Numbered from the stretch's first letter, positions 30,672 through 39,655 are shown. The stretch is DNA of 51,162 nt from a virus (IMGVR_UViG_3300024267_000007:1-51162), one strand, 5' to 3'. A program made the numbers and translations. The notes: generated by a model from the letters alone, not told the origin.

Positions 30672-30924
30672 AAACTTATTGGGTCAACCAATTTTCCAAA
30701 ATCCGGGAGCGCCTGTACCTTCAAATGAAATGGGGAATGCTAAACCTGTATTTAATCCAAATCAAGCTGCAAACGCTCAGTATGTATTTGGAACACCAGA
30801 TCAAAGAGCTAAAAGCATGCCTCAAAGAGAAATAACACCTTTATATTTTGAAGATCAAAATGGAGATGGTGAAATTACTAGAGCTGATGTTATAAAAGCT
30901 AGAGTTGAAGGATATAAAAAATAA
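30658..30924 (+). CDS. Small protein with EF-hand-like loop
   Basis: An 88-residue protein with an EF-hand-like calcium-binding loop, DQNGDGEITRADV, near residue 68 (D-x-N-x-D-G-x-I-x-x-x-D). A Pro/Asn/Ala-rich N-terminal part (NPGAPVPSNEMGNAKPVFNP) looks disordered. It overlaps the winged-helix-like gene by 14 nt. It may be a virion-associated protein that needs calcium; this is inference from the loop. Confidence 0.6.
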   Translation: MKQDENLLGQPIFQNPGAPVPSNEMGNAKPVFNPNQAANAQYVFGTPDQRAKSMPQREITPLYFEDQNGDGEITRADVIKARVEGYKK

Positions 30925-30942
30925 AATAAAAAAAATAAAGAT

Positions 30943-31119
30943 ATGGATAACATTAATAAAAAAGCATCAGGTCAAAACGCTATATGGGATGGACCATTAG
31001 ATTTAGACGCGCTACCAAAAGGTAAAGGATCTAGTTCAGGTAAATACGGAATGGAAATTTCTAAAGCACACTGTGGGTGTAGCTCTATGAAAGGACCTAT
31101 CACGCAACGAGCTAAATAG
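30943..31119 (+). CDS. Small hypothetical protein, 58 residues
   Basis: The frame MDNINKKASGQNAIWDGPLD, then LDALPKGKGSSSGKYGMEIS and KAHCGCSSMK, has a CxC motif near residue 44 and a basic flexible middle. It starts with an A-rich leader 18 nt after the EF-hand gene. The short C-terminal motif (S/K)xHCxxSxMKG is similar to the end of the 31615-31779 protein, a link between two tiny virion-cluster proteins. Confidence 0.6.
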   Translation: MDNINKKASGQNAIWDGPLDLDALPKGKGSSSGKYGMEISKAHCGCSSMKGPITQRAK

Positions 31120-31125
31120 TAAACT

Positions 31126-31272
31126 ATGCTAGCTCAGGATGTAAAATTATACGCAATAAACCTCGCCACAATGGCAGTAACTATGACTAATATAGAAGTA
31201 TATTTAAAAATATTATTACTACTGGTAACTATAGGTTATACGTTATCTAAGTGGGTTAAATTAAAAGAATAA
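31126..31272 (+). CDS. Small membrane protein, 48 residues
   Basis: The frame MLAQDVKLYAINLATMAVTM, then TNIEVYLKILLLLVTIGYTL and SKWVKLKE, has one clear hydrophobic helix (YLKILLLLVTIGYTL), a weaker one before it, and a basic C-terminus. Position shortly before the holin gene suggests a lysis-related membrane protein. No family is recognised. Confidence 0.6.
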   Translation: MLAQDVKLYAINLATMAVTMTNIEVYLKILLLLVTIGYTLSKWVKLKE

Positions 31273-31275
31273 GAT

Positions 31276-31596
31276 ATGGCATTTACACAATCATCAAGTC
31301 CCTTTTTAAAAAAGAGTAAACCACCAGCGCCTTCTAAAAAGAAGTCTAAAGGATATTACAACAAAGCAAACAAAACAGGCACAGGAGCGGCTGCTGGCGG
31401 AGGCATGTCTGAAAAAGGTGTTAAAAAATACAAAAGAGATAACCCTGGTAGTAAATTGCAAACGGCTGTAACAACTCCACCTTCTAAATTAAAGAAAGGA
31501 AGTAAAGCTGCTAAAAGAAGAAAATCATTCTGCGCTAGATCAAAAGGCTGGACCTCAGAAAGAGGAAGAGCTGCTAGAAGAAGATGGAATTGTTAA
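31276..31596 (+). CDS. Basic DUF6321-like protein
   Basis: A 106-residue, strongly basic protein. A Ser/Lys/Pro-rich start is followed by GGMSEKGVKKYKRDNPGSKL, a pattern like DUF6321 (GLNxKGxxxYKRxxPGSxL), then RRKSFCARSKGWTSERGRAA and a final RRRWNC. Related proteins are seen in phages and are likely to bind nucleic acid. It lies 3 nt after the small membrane protein gene. Confidence 0.68.
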   Translation: MAFTQSSSPFLKKSKPPAPSKKKSKGYYNKANKTGTGAAAGGGMSEKGVKKYKRDNPGSKLQTAVTTPPSKLKKGSKAAKRRKSFCARSKGWTSERGRAARRRWNC

Positions 31597-31614
31597 TAAT
31601 AAATATATATAAAG

Positions 31615-31779
31615 ATGAAAAATTACAACAAGCAAGAAAAGAAAAACTTAATTAAAGACAATCCTATTGTAGACAAAGGGTCTGCTGTTAAAAATCTTAA
31701 CAAAGGATATGGATCTGAATTAGGTAAATCTCCATTAGCTATGAAAGGTTCTTGGATGTCTAAGCACTGTAAAAAGTAA
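31615..31779 (+). CDS. Small basic hypothetical protein, 54 residues
   Basis: The frame MKNYNKQEKKNLIKDNPIVD, then KGSAVKNLNKGYGSELGKSP and LAMKGSWMSKHCKK, is basic. The ending MKGSWMSKHCKK resembles the SMKG and HCGC cluster of the 30943-31119 protein. It fills the gap between the DUF6321-like and HExxH genes. It is not recognised. Confidence 0.6.
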   Translation: MKNYNKQEKKNLIKDNPIVDKGSAVKNLNKGYGSELGKSPLAMKGSWMSKHCKK

Positions 31780-31783
31780 GTTA

Positions 31784-32095
31784 ATGGCTTTTAAATTACA
31801 AAATCCTCCATACGCTATAGATAATACACCTATTTATAGCGTAGATATGGAAGACGGAGTTTTAGGTAAAGCCAATAATAATGGTACTATTGTTATAAAC
31901 AATAATTTATCACCAGCTAAATTAAACAGTGTTATAAACCACGAAAAGGTACACATAGATCAAATGAAGCGCGGTGATTTAGATTATGATGATAACAATG
32001 TATACTGGAAAGGTAAAAAATATTCAAGAGCTCAAATGAAAGAGGGAGCTAAAAATCTACCTTGGGAAGCTGAGGCATATAGAAAAGCAAAGTAA
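31784..32095 (+). CDS. Putative metallopeptidase-like protein with HExxH motif
   Basis: A 103-residue protein with INHEKVHIDQ (HEKVH at 53-57), the zinc-metallopeptidase HExxH motif, followed by a possible third ligand Glu in PWEAEAY (residues 94-98). It has no signal peptide. It could cut a virion or cell-wall protein; in phages such small HExxH proteins occur near lysis genes. It ends 1 nt before the holin ATG. Activity is inferred from the motif alone. Confidence 0.65.
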   Translation: MAFKLQNPPYAIDNTPIYSVDMEDGVLGKANNNGTIVINNNLSPAKLNSVINHEKVHIDQMKRGDLDYDDNNVYWKGKKYSRAQMKEGAKNLPWEAEAYRKAK

Positions 32096-32497
32096 ATGAA
32101 AAAGATATTAGAATTTTTCAGTACTAAAGTCTTTAAACAAGTCGGTGATGTAGTTGATAGTTTATTTACCAGCGAAGAAGAAAGGCTAAATGCTAGAAAT
32201 GAAATATTCAAAGTATTACAAGATGCTCAATTAGAGCTTCAAAAAATGCAAACTGAGATTATTGTAGCAGAAGCTAAAGGTAATTGGTTGCAAAGAAGCT
32301 GGAGACCAATACTAATGCTTTCATTTGGTTTTATAATTATATACACTAAGTTTATATCACAGTTATCTACAAGACTTGTAACACCTGTTCTAGAGCCTGA
32401 ATTTTGGCAGTTACTAGAAATAGGTATTGGAGGTTATGTAATTGGTAGAAGTGGCGAAAAAATAGTGGATAAGCTAGGGCCTTTATTTAAAAAGTAA
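32096..32497 (+). CDS. Holin (3-TM holin family)
   Basis: A 133-residue protein. An amphipathic N-terminus (residues 1-60) with a coiled-coil stretch (RNEIFKVLQDAQLELQKMQT) is followed by GNWLQRSWRPILMLSFGFII, a membrane segment, then a second hydrophobic region near LLEIGIGGYVIGRSGEKIVD. This is the layout of the 3TM holin family (WRPI signature). It would permeabilise the inner membrane at the end of infection. No endolysin is recognised next to it. Confidence 0.82.
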   Translation: MKKILEFFSTKVFKQVGDVVDSLFTSEEERLNARNEIFKVLQDAQLELQKMQTEIIVAEAKGNWLQRSWRPILMLSFGFIIIYTKFISQLSTRLVTPVLEPEFWQLLEIGIGGYVIGRSGEKIVDKLGPLFKK

Positions 32498-32552
32498 AAA
32501 GATTAAAAACAAGTAATAATAGTAATAACAGTAACCAATTAAATTAAATAAA

Positions 32553-32813
32553 ATGGGAAAATTAACAGATGAACAATTAAAGTCTATTAAAGACGCAACA
32601 GGAAAAATGAACTCTATACTTACAGAAGTAGGATTTTTAGAGGCAAGAAAAGCAGAATACCTATCAGCACATTTTGAAGCTGTAAAAGAATTAGATGGTA
32701 TTAAGGCTGAAATCAGAGAAGAGTATGGTGACATCACTGTAAACTTAGCTGATGGTACTTATGAAGAAGCTAAGCAAGAAGAAGAAACAAAAACTCTTGA
32801 GATAGCGGAATAA
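32553..32813 (+). CDS. Small coiled-coil hypothetical protein
   Basis: An 86-residue, acidic, helix-rich protein (MGKLTDEQLKSIKDATGKMN, KAEYLSAHFEAVKELDGIKA) with a C-terminal acidic stretch (EEAKQEEETKTLEIAE). It overlaps the next gene's ATG by 1 nt. It may be a spacer or adaptor in the virion; function is unknown. Confidence 0.6.
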   Translation: MGKLTDEQLKSIKDATGKMNSILTEVGFLEARKAEYLSAHFEAVKELDGIKAEIREEYGDITVNLADGTYEEAKQEEETKTLEIAE

Positions 32814-33040
32814 TGAGTTCTGTTGTAAGAAAAATAAGTATAGGTTCTGACTATAAGAATGACGCTATGCACTATTCAGTAGGGCAAAACGTTTATGGTG
32901 GACATACTATAGATTGTATACTACATGACACGCAGTCTAATTCTTACAGTATTTACATAAAGAAAGGAAATGAGGTAATGCCATGGAAGAAGTTTAATTC
33001 TAACATGGCAATATCCGTTGAGTATGATTTAGAATATTAA
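32813..33040 (+). CDS. Small hypothetical protein
   Basis: A 75-residue protein (KISIGSDYKNDAMHYSVGQN, SYSIYIKKGNEVMPWKKFNS) with beta-strand-like alternation. It is tightly packed with its neighbours (1-nt overlap before, no gap after). It is not recognised. Confidence 0.58.
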   Translation: MSSVVRKISIGSDYKNDAMHYSVGQNVYGGHTIDCILHDTQSNSYSIYIKKGNEVMPWKKFNSNMAISVEYDLEY

Positions 33041-33646
33041 ATGAGAAGTCTATACGATTTTATCGTCAAACCTATTGGCGATAGATACGATAACAAAATA
33101 AAGCTAGGCGACGTTACATTAATACTAAACACTAAAATTGAAGACTTTAAGTCTGTAAACAATTTAGCTATAGTGGTTGAAACACCAAAAGCTTTTAAAA
33201 CAAGTATAAAAAAAGGAGACATAATAATAATACATCATAATGTATTTAGAGTTTTTTATGATATCCGAGGTAATAAGAAAAGAAGTAGATCTCATTTTAA
33301 AGATGATTTACACTTTTGTTCAGCAGATCAAATATATTTGTATAAAAATACAGAGGATTGGAAATCATTTGGAGACAGATGCTTTGTAATGCCTTTAAAA
33401 AACAAAGACACTTTAAGATCACAAAAAGAGCAAGACCTTATTGGTATATTAAAAATAGGTAATAGTTCTTTAAAAGCGCTTAATATCAATCCAGGAGACA
33501 CAGTAGGGTTTACGCCAGGCAGTGAATGGGATTTTATAATAGACGATCAAAGAGTTTATTGTATGAAATCTAATGATATTGTAATTAAGTATGAACACAA
33601 AGGAAACCAAGAAGAATATAATCCTAGCTGGGCAAAAAGCGGTTAA
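33041..33646 (+). CDS. Putative GroES-like protein with two GroES-type domains
   Basis: A 201-residue protein in two similar halves. The first half (residues 1-100) has KTSIKKGDIIIIHHNVFR, the second ALNINPGDTVGFTPGSEW then FIIDDQRVYCMKSNDIVIKY. Both follow the GroES pattern in which a (I/V)(K/N)xGDxVxF turn is followed by the phrase (E/D)xDIVxxx near the end of the domain. It may be a second, virion-specific co-chaperonin (T4 gp31 analogue). It ends just before the terminase genes. The GroES fold is inferred from pattern only. Confidence 0.5.
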   Translation: MRSLYDFIVKPIGDRYDNKIKLGDVTLILNTKIEDFKSVNNLAIVVETPKAFKTSIKKGDIIIIHHNVFRVFYDIRGNKKRSRSHFKDDLHFCSADQIYLYKNTEDWKSFGDRCFVMPLKNKDTLRSQKEQDLIGILKIGNSSLKALNINPGDTVGFTPGSEWDFIIDDQRVYCMKSNDIVIKYEHKGNQEEYNPSWAKSG

Positions 33647-33866
33647 GGAGTTAATTAAAGTGGCAGAAGAAAAGATCGTTGACTCAGAAGATGATTTATC
33701 AGCTGACAGACTTAAAAATGCTGCCGCAACAAAAAAATTAGCTATATTCGATGCTTTTGAAATACTTGCTAGAATAGAAGAGGAGGATGAAAGATTAAAT
33801 GAAAACCCAAAAGAAGCTAAAGAAGAAAAAGCTTTTAGAGGTTTTGCAGAAGGAAGATCTAGATAA
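33591..33866 (+). CDS. Candidate small terminase or pre-terminase protein
   Basis: A 91-residue helical protein (MNTKETKKNIILAGQKAVKE, LIKVAEEKIVDSEDDLSADR, KKLAIFDAFEILARIEEEDE). It overlaps the GroES-like gene by 56 nt and the TerL gene by 1 nt. Its location before TerL and its helical character fit a small terminase subunit, but no HTH is obvious, so an unrelated helper is possible. Confidence 0.55.
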   Translation: MNTKETKKNIILAGQKAVKELIKVAEEKIVDSEDDLSADRLKNAAATKKLAIFDAFEILARIEEEDERLNENPKEAKEEKAFRGFAEGRSR

Positions 33867-36076
33867 TGTACGAACAAACCTTAGTAACGGTATTAAAAGA
33901 CTATATTAAACCCAAGATATTTAAAAGGTTAAACAGATATAAGAAATGGGAGTACGGTTATAACGAAGAATATGACGTTGTTGTAATCAGTAGGACTGGA
34001 CAGATAGGAGAGGTTTACGAAATACAAGGAGTAAAAATAGCATTACCAAAAAAAGATGATGTTGTTAAATTTGAAGGAGACAAGTGGAAACACACGGAAT
34101 ACCCAAAAGAGCTTTCAAAAATAAAATCGGTATTTGATTGGGACGAATACCCTTCACAGTTTAAAGAAAAGTGGTATGACTATATTGATACAGAATTTAA
34201 AAGGCGTGAAGAAGGTTTTTGGTTTTTTAATAAAGACAAGCCTTCTTATATTACTGGTACTCACTACATGTACTTGCAGTGGTCCAAAATTGATGTTGGG
34301 GCAGCAGACTTTAGGGAGTCAAACAGATTATTCTTTATATTCTGGGAAGCTTGTAAAGCAGATGTACGTTGTTACGGAATGTGCTATCTTAAGAACAGAC
34401 GGTCAGGGTTTTCTTTCATGGCCTCAGGCGAAACGGTTAATCAAGCTACAATATCCACAGACTCCAGATTCGGAATTTTATCAAAGTCTGGTCCAGATGC
34501 GAAAAAGATGTTTACTGATAAAGTTGTACCCATCTCGGTTAATTATCCCTTCTTCTTCAAACCAATCCAGGACGGTATGGACAGGCCGAAGACGGAACTT
34601 GCGTACAGAGTACCCGCGTCCAAATTTACGAGAAAAAAGCTTGATACCAATGAAAAGCTACAAGAGATTACCGGTCTCGATACCACGATCGACTGGAAGA
34701 ACACCGGGGACAACTCGTACGACGGGGAAAAATTAAAACTATTAGTCCACGATGAAAGTGGTAAATGGGAAAGACCTACAAACATATTAAATAACTGGAG
34801 GGTTACAAAAACTTGTTTGAGATTAGGTTCAAAAATTATAGGTAAGTGTATGATGGGTAGTACATCAAACGCTTTAGATAAAGGCGGTGAGAACTTTAAA
34901 AAACTATACTATGACTCCGACGCAACAAAAAGAAATGCAAATGGACAGACTCGTTCGGGACTCTATAGCTTGTTCATTCCTATGGAATGGAACTACGAGG
35001 GATACATTGATTCTTATGGATTTCCTGTATTTGAAACGCCAAAAAAACCAGTTGAAGGTCCTGACGGATCACCTATAAGACAAGGTGTAATTGAATACTG
35101 GAACAATGAAGTTGAAGGATTAAAAGGAGATCAAGATGGTTTAAACGAATACTACCGTCAGTTTCCAAGAACAGAGCAACACGCTTTTAGGGATGAAGCA
35201 AAACAATCTCTGTTTAACTTAACAAAGATATACGAACAAATAGATTATAACGAGGACCTTAGAAATACATCGATAATAACCACTGGAAGTTTTATGTGGG
35301 AAAACGGTATAAAAGACACTAAGGTAATATTTGTACCAAATAAAAACGGTAGGTTCAATGTTAGCTGGGTGCCTCCTGTACATATGCAAAACAGGGTTGT
35401 AGTAAAAGGTAATACGAAATATCCAGGTAACGAGCACTGTGGTGCTTTCGGATGTGATAGCTATGATATATCAGGTACGGTTGACAAAAGAGGTTCTAAC
35501 GGAGCATTGCATGGTTTAACTAAGTTTAGTATGGAAGATGTTCCGCCTAATAGATTCTTTTTAGAGTATATAGCTAGACCTCAAACTGCTGAGATATTTT
35601 TTGAAGATGTATTGATGGCTTGCATATTTTACGGTATGCCATTACTTGCGGAAAATAACAAACCTAGATTACTGTATCATTTTAAAAGAAGAGGTTATAG
35701 AGGCTTTTCAATGAACAGACCTGATAAAAGATTAAACAAATTATCTGTAACTGAAAGAGAAATAGGTGGTATACCAAACTCCAGTGAAGATATAAAGCAA
35801 GCACACGCTGCAGCTATAGAATCATATATAGAAACTTGTGTTGGACGAACAGAAGCCGGTTATGGAGATATGTACTTTCAAAGAACATTAGAAGACTGGG
35901 GTAAATTCAATATAAACAATAGAACAAAGCATGATGCTTCTATAAGTTCTGGGTTAGCAATAATGGCTTGTAATAAAAACTTATATTCACCGGTTAGTCC
36001 AGTGCAAAAAAAGGTTTACGATTTAGGAATTAAAAGATATGACAATAGAGGTTCTACGTCTAAAATATTAAGATAA
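33866..36076 (+). CDS. terL: Large terminase subunit (TerL)
   Basis: A 736-residue packaging motor. The ATPase half shows a deviant Walker A (KNRRSGFS at 176-183, no GKS/T), KLLVHDES as Walker B with the catalytic Glu, and WRVTKTCLRLGSKIIGKCMM as a coupling motif. The nuclease half has GCDSYDISGTVDKRGSNG with an acidic residue cluster and EDVLMACIFYGMPLLAENN. The deviant Walker A is found in other large phage terminases. The coding region 34370-34730 is unusually GC-rich (see findings). It should cut and translocate DNA through the portal encoded immediately downstream. Confidence 0.88.
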   Translation: MYEQTLVTVLKDYIKPKIFKRLNRYKKWEYGYNEEYDVVVISRTGQIGEVYEIQGVKIALPKKDDVVKFEGDKWKHTEYPKELSKIKSVFDWDEYPSQFKEKWYDYIDTEFKRREEGFWFFNKDKPSYITGTHYMYLQWSKIDVGAADFRESNRLFFIFWEACKADVRCYGMCYLKNRRSGFSFMASGETVNQATISTDSRFGILSKSGPDAKKMFTDKVVPISVNYPFFFKPIQDGMDRPKTELAYRVPASKFTRKKLDTNEKLQEITGLDTTIDWKNTGDNSYDGEKLKLLVHDESGKWERPTNILNNWRVTKTCLRLGSKIIGKCMMGSTSNALDKGGENFKKLYYDSDATKRNANGQTRSGLYSLFIPMEWNYEGYIDSYGFPVFETPKKPVEGPDGSPIRQGVIEYWNNEVEGLKGDQDGLNEYYRQFPRTEQHAFRDEAKQSLFNLTKIYEQIDYNEDLRNTSIITTGSFMWENGIKDTKVIFVPNKNGRFNVSWVPPVHMQNRVVVKGNTKYPGNEHCGAFGCDSYDISGTVDKRGSNGALHGLTKFSMEDVPPNRFFLEYIARPQTAEIFFEDVLMACIFYGMPLLAENNKPRLLYHFKRRGYRGFSMNRPDKRLNKLSVTEREIGGIPNSSEDIKQAHAAAIESYIETCVGRTEAGYGDMYFQRTLEDWGKFNINNRTKHDASISSGLAIMACNKNLYSPVSPVQKKVYDLGIKRYDNRGSTSKILR

Positions 36077-38485
36077 ATGAAAATACAAACAAATACCGAT
36101 AGTTCTTTCCCTAACCAGGTTGTTAGCGACGAAGTAAAAGCTAGTTACGATTACGGCTTGCAAGTCTCTAGAGCTATTGAACAAGAGTGGTTCAATCAAG
36201 GAAGAGGTAATGGTAATAGATACTTAAATAATTGGAATAGCTTTCACTCATTACGGTTATACGCAAGAGGAGAGCAATCAATACAAAAGTACAAAGATGA
36301 GTTGTCTATAAATGGCGATTTATCTTATCTTAATTTAGACTGGAAGCCAATACCAGTTATATCAAAATTTGTTGATATTGTTGTAAACGGTATGTCAAAT
36401 AAATCGTATGATATAAATGCGTTTGCTCAAGATCCATTTTCTGTAAAAAGCAGAACGGATTATGCAGCAGCTGTTGAAAAAGATATGAATACCAAAAAAG
36501 CTTTGTTAAATATAAAGCAAAACTTAGGTATGGACTTTTCAACAACAGGAGATTTAGAAAGCTTACCTGAAAACAGAGAAGAATTAGATATACATTTACA
36601 AATGACTCCTAAGCAAAACGTAGAGATTGCGGAAGAAGAAGTTATAAATAATGTATTAGCTTTTAATAAATATGAGCAAACAAAAAAACGATTAGCTCAT
36701 GATTTAACTACTATAGGTATTGGAGCTGTTAAAACATCATTTAACAAGGCTGAAGGTATAGTTACTGATTATGTTGACCCTGCTAATATGATATACTCAT
36801 ATACAGAAGATCCAAACTTTGAAGACATATATTATGTGGGTGAAGTAAAATCTATATCATTAGCGGAACTTAAAAAACAATTCCCGTCATTATCAGCATC
36901 AGAATTAGAAAAGATACAGGATATGCCTGGTAATTCTCAGTATGTAACTAACTGGGGTAACTACGATGCTAATACAATTCAAGTTTTATACTTTGAATAC
37001 AAAACATATTCAGATCAAGTATTTAAAATAAAGAAAACAGATCAAGGATTAGAAAAGACGTTAGAAAAACCTGACACATTTAATCCTCCAGCTAATGATA
37101 ACTTTGAAAGAATATCTAGAACAATAGAGGTGTTGTATTCAGGTGCAAAAGTATTGGGTACAAATATTATGTTAGACTGGAAGCTAGCAGAGAATATGAC
37201 AAGACCTACAGCTGATACTACAAAAGTAATGATGAATTACTGTATATCGGCACCTAGAATGTACAAAGGACGCATAGAATCTATAGTTAGTAAGATCACT
37301 AGCTTTGCTGATATGATTCAAATAACGCATCTTAAATTACAACAAGTAATGTCTAGAATAGTACCAGACGGTGTGTTCTTAGATATGGATGGGTTAGCTG
37401 AAGTTGATTTAGGTAACGGTACAACATACAATCCAGCTGAAGCATTAAACATGTACTTCCAAACAGGTTCTGTTGTAGGTAGATCACTTACACAAGACGG
37501 TGAATTGAATAGAGGTAAAGTACCTGTACAAGAATTATCATCTTCAAGTGGTCAAGCAAAAATACAAAGTTTAATTGGTACATACCAGTATTACTTACAA
37601 ATGATAAGAGATGTTACTGGATTAAATGAAGCTAGAGACGGTAGTGCTCCAAGTAAAGATTCATTGGTAGGTTTACAGAAAATGGCGGCTAACGCTTCTA
37701 ATATTGCAACTAAACACGTATTAGATTCTTTACTTTACTTAACTGTTAGAACTTGCGAAAATATAAGTTTAAAAGTAGCCGACGTTATTGAAAATCCTTT
37801 AACAGAAAATGCTTTAACAAACGCTATAAGCACGTTCAATACAAAAACTCTTGAAGAGTTAATGAATTTACAGCTGCATGACTTTGGTATTTATTTAGAA
37901 CTTGAACCAGAAGAAGAAGAAAAAGCTTTGTTAGAGCAAAACATACAAGTAGCTTTACAAACACAAGCAATAGCTTTGTCTGATGCAATTGATATTAGAC
38001 AAATAAAAAATATAAAGTTAGCCAATCAATTCTTGAAGCTTAGACAAAAACAAAAAATAAAAAGAGAGCAAGAACAACAACAAGCTAACATTCAGGCACA
38101 AGCGCAAGCAAATGCTGAAGCATCTGAAAAAGCTGCAATGGCTGAGGTGCAAAAACAACAAGCACTTACTCAAGAGAAGGTAAGTATAGAACAAGCGAAG
38201 TCACAGTTTGAAATACAAAGAATGCAAACTGAAGCTCAAATAAAAAGAGAGTTAATGGCTGAAGAGTTCAACTTCAATATGCAGCTAGCTCAAGTAAGAG
38301 CAAATGCAGAAGGAAGTAAAGAAAAAGAAATTGAAGATAGAAAAGATAAAAGAATAAAAATGCAGGGATCTCAGCAGTCTGAGTTAATACAACAAAGGCA
38401 AACAGAGGGATTACCTAAAAACTTTGAATCATCAGGAAACGATGTGCTAGGTGGATTCGGAATAGAAGAGTTCGGTCCTAGCTAA
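36077..38485 (+). CDS. Portal protein
   Basis: An 802-residue protein right after TerL: VDPANMIYSYTEDPNFEDIY near 235, RDVTGLNEARDGSAPSKDSL near 510, a typical portal segment with VVTGL-like core, and a long helical, Gln/Ala-rich C-terminus (EQQQANIQAQAQANAEASEK) that continues to the ending FGIEEFGPS. Size and position match large portal proteins of podoviruses, including crAss-like ones. It forms the dodecameric DNA gate at the capsid vertex. Confidence 0.85.
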   Translation: MKIQTNTDSSFPNQVVSDEVKASYDYGLQVSRAIEQEWFNQGRGNGNRYLNNWNSFHSLRLYARGEQSIQKYKDELSINGDLSYLNLDWKPIPVISKFVDIVVNGMSNKSYDINAFAQDPFSVKSRTDYAAAVEKDMNTKKALLNIKQNLGMDFSTTGDLESLPENREELDIHLQMTPKQNVEIAEEEVINNVLAFNKYEQTKKRLAHDLTTIGIGAVKTSFNKAEGIVTDYVDPANMIYSYTEDPNFEDIYYVGEVKSISLAELKKQFPSLSASELEKIQDMPGNSQYVTNWGNYDANTIQVLYFEYKTYSDQVFKIKKTDQGLEKTLEKPDTFNPPANDNFERISRTIEVLYSGAKVLGTNIMLDWKLAENMTRPTADTTKVMMNYCISAPRMYKGRIESIVSKITSFADMIQITHLKLQQVMSRIVPDGVFLDMDGLAEVDLGNGTTYNPAEALNMYFQTGSVVGRSLTQDGELNRGKVPVQELSSSSGQAKIQSLIGTYQYYLQMIRDVTGLNEARDGSAPSKDSLVGLQKMAANASNIATKHVLDSLLYLTVRTCENISLKVADVIENPLTENALTNAISTFNTKTLEELMNLQLHDFGIYLELEPEEEEKALLEQNIQVALQTQAIALSDAIDIRQIKNIKLANQFLKLRQKQKIKREQEQQQANIQAQAQANAEASEKAAMAEVQKQQALTQEKVSIEQAKSQFEIQRMQTEAQIKRELMAEEFNFNMQLAQVRANAEGSKEKEIEDRKDKRIKMQGSQQSELIQQRQTEGLPKNFESSGNDVLGGFGIEEFGPS

Positions 38486-38512
38486 TAAACAATTATTTAA
38501 TTATATTATATT

Positions 38513-39640
38513 ATGTCAGAAGTAAAACAAGAAGGGGATTTTAAAATCAAATCCAAGAAAACAAGTCCTAAGCAATTAGGCAATCAATCTAACGAGCCTA
38601 TAAAGGTTAACATAGATGAAGTAAAAGAACCAGTAGCTGAAGAAGTTGCTAAGGTAGTAATACCAGAGGTCAAAGAAGACGTAGTTGAGGAACCTGTCGT
38701 AGTCGTTAACGATACACCGGACGATACTGCACAAGATGGTATTATAGAAATTGTAGACGAAGAACCCGTTCAAGAGCCTGAAAAAGTTATTGAACAACAA
38801 CCTCAACCAGTAGCTGAACAAAGAGCGCTACCGGAAAACATAGATAAGCTTGTTACTTTTATGGAAGAAACAGGGGGATCAGTGGAAGACTACGTTAGAT
38901 TAAACGCAGACTACTCAAGTGTCGATGATAAAACGCTATTAAAAGAATATTACAAACAAACAAAACCTTATCTAGAATCAGATGACGTTAGCCTACTATT
39001 AGAAGACTACGATTATGATGAGGACATAGATGAGGAAAGAGATATACGCAAAAAGAAAATTGCGTTTAAAGAAGAAGTTGGAAAAGCTAAAAGCTTTTTG
39101 GAAAAAACCAAGAGTAAATATTACGACGAAATCAAGTTGAGACCCGGCGTTACTCAGGAACAACAAAAAGCAACAGAGTTTTTCAACCGATATCAAGAAG
39201 ATCAGAAGATAGCTGAGCAACAGCATTCGGACTTTAAATCAAAAACAAATGATTACTTTACTAATGAATTCAAAGGTTTTGACTTCAATGTAGGTAAAAA
39301 GAAGTTTAGATATGGTTTACAAGATCCTAATAAAGTTGCAGAGAACCAATCAAGCATTAACAATTTCGTAGGAAAGTTTCTTGACGAAAGCGGTAATATA
39401 AAAGACACGAAAGGTTATCACAAAGCTATTTATATCGCTTCAAATGCTGACAAGATTATTAATCATTTTTATGAACAAGGAAGAACAGATGCTACTAAAG
39501 AAATAGTTAGCAATTCTAAAAATCCAAGTACAGAGCCAAGGCAAACTAGCTCTAGTGAGTTTGTAAACGGAATAAAAGTTAAGTCAATAAGCGGTTATGA
39601 TTCTTCTAAACTTAGAATTAAAACAAAAAAATTTAACTAA
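38513..39640 (+). CDS. Scaffold-like head assembly protein
   Basis: A 375-residue protein. The N-terminal ~115 residues are acidic and Pro/Glu/Val-rich (EEPVVVVNDTPDDTAQDGII, EPVQEPEKVIEQQPQ), followed by helical, Lys/Glu-rich segments (KKKIAFKEEVGKAKSFLEKT). The C-terminal FVNGIKVKSISGYDSSKLRI then KTKKFN is basic, as in scaffolds that dock to the capsid protein. It lies between portal and major capsid genes, where a scaffold or protease is expected. The role is inferred from position and composition. Confidence 0.7.
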   Translation: MSEVKQEGDFKIKSKKTSPKQLGNQSNEPIKVNIDEVKEPVAEEVAKVVIPEVKEDVVEEPVVVVNDTPDDTAQDGIIEIVDEEPVQEPEKVIEQQPQPVAEQRALPENIDKLVTFMEETGGSVEDYVRLNADYSSVDDKTLLKEYYKQTKPYLESDDVSLLLEDYDYDEDIDEERDIRKKKIAFKEEVGKAKSFLEKTKSKYYDEIKLRPGVTQEQQKATEFFNRYQEDQKIAEQQHSDFKSKTNDYFTNEFKGFDFNVGKKKFRYGLQDPNKVAENQSSINNFVGKFLDESGNIKDTKGYHKAIYIASNADKIINHFYEQGRTDATKEIVSNSKNPSTEPRQTSSSEFVNGIKVKSISGYDSSKLRIKTKKFN

Positions 39641-39655
39641 AAAAATTAAAAAATT

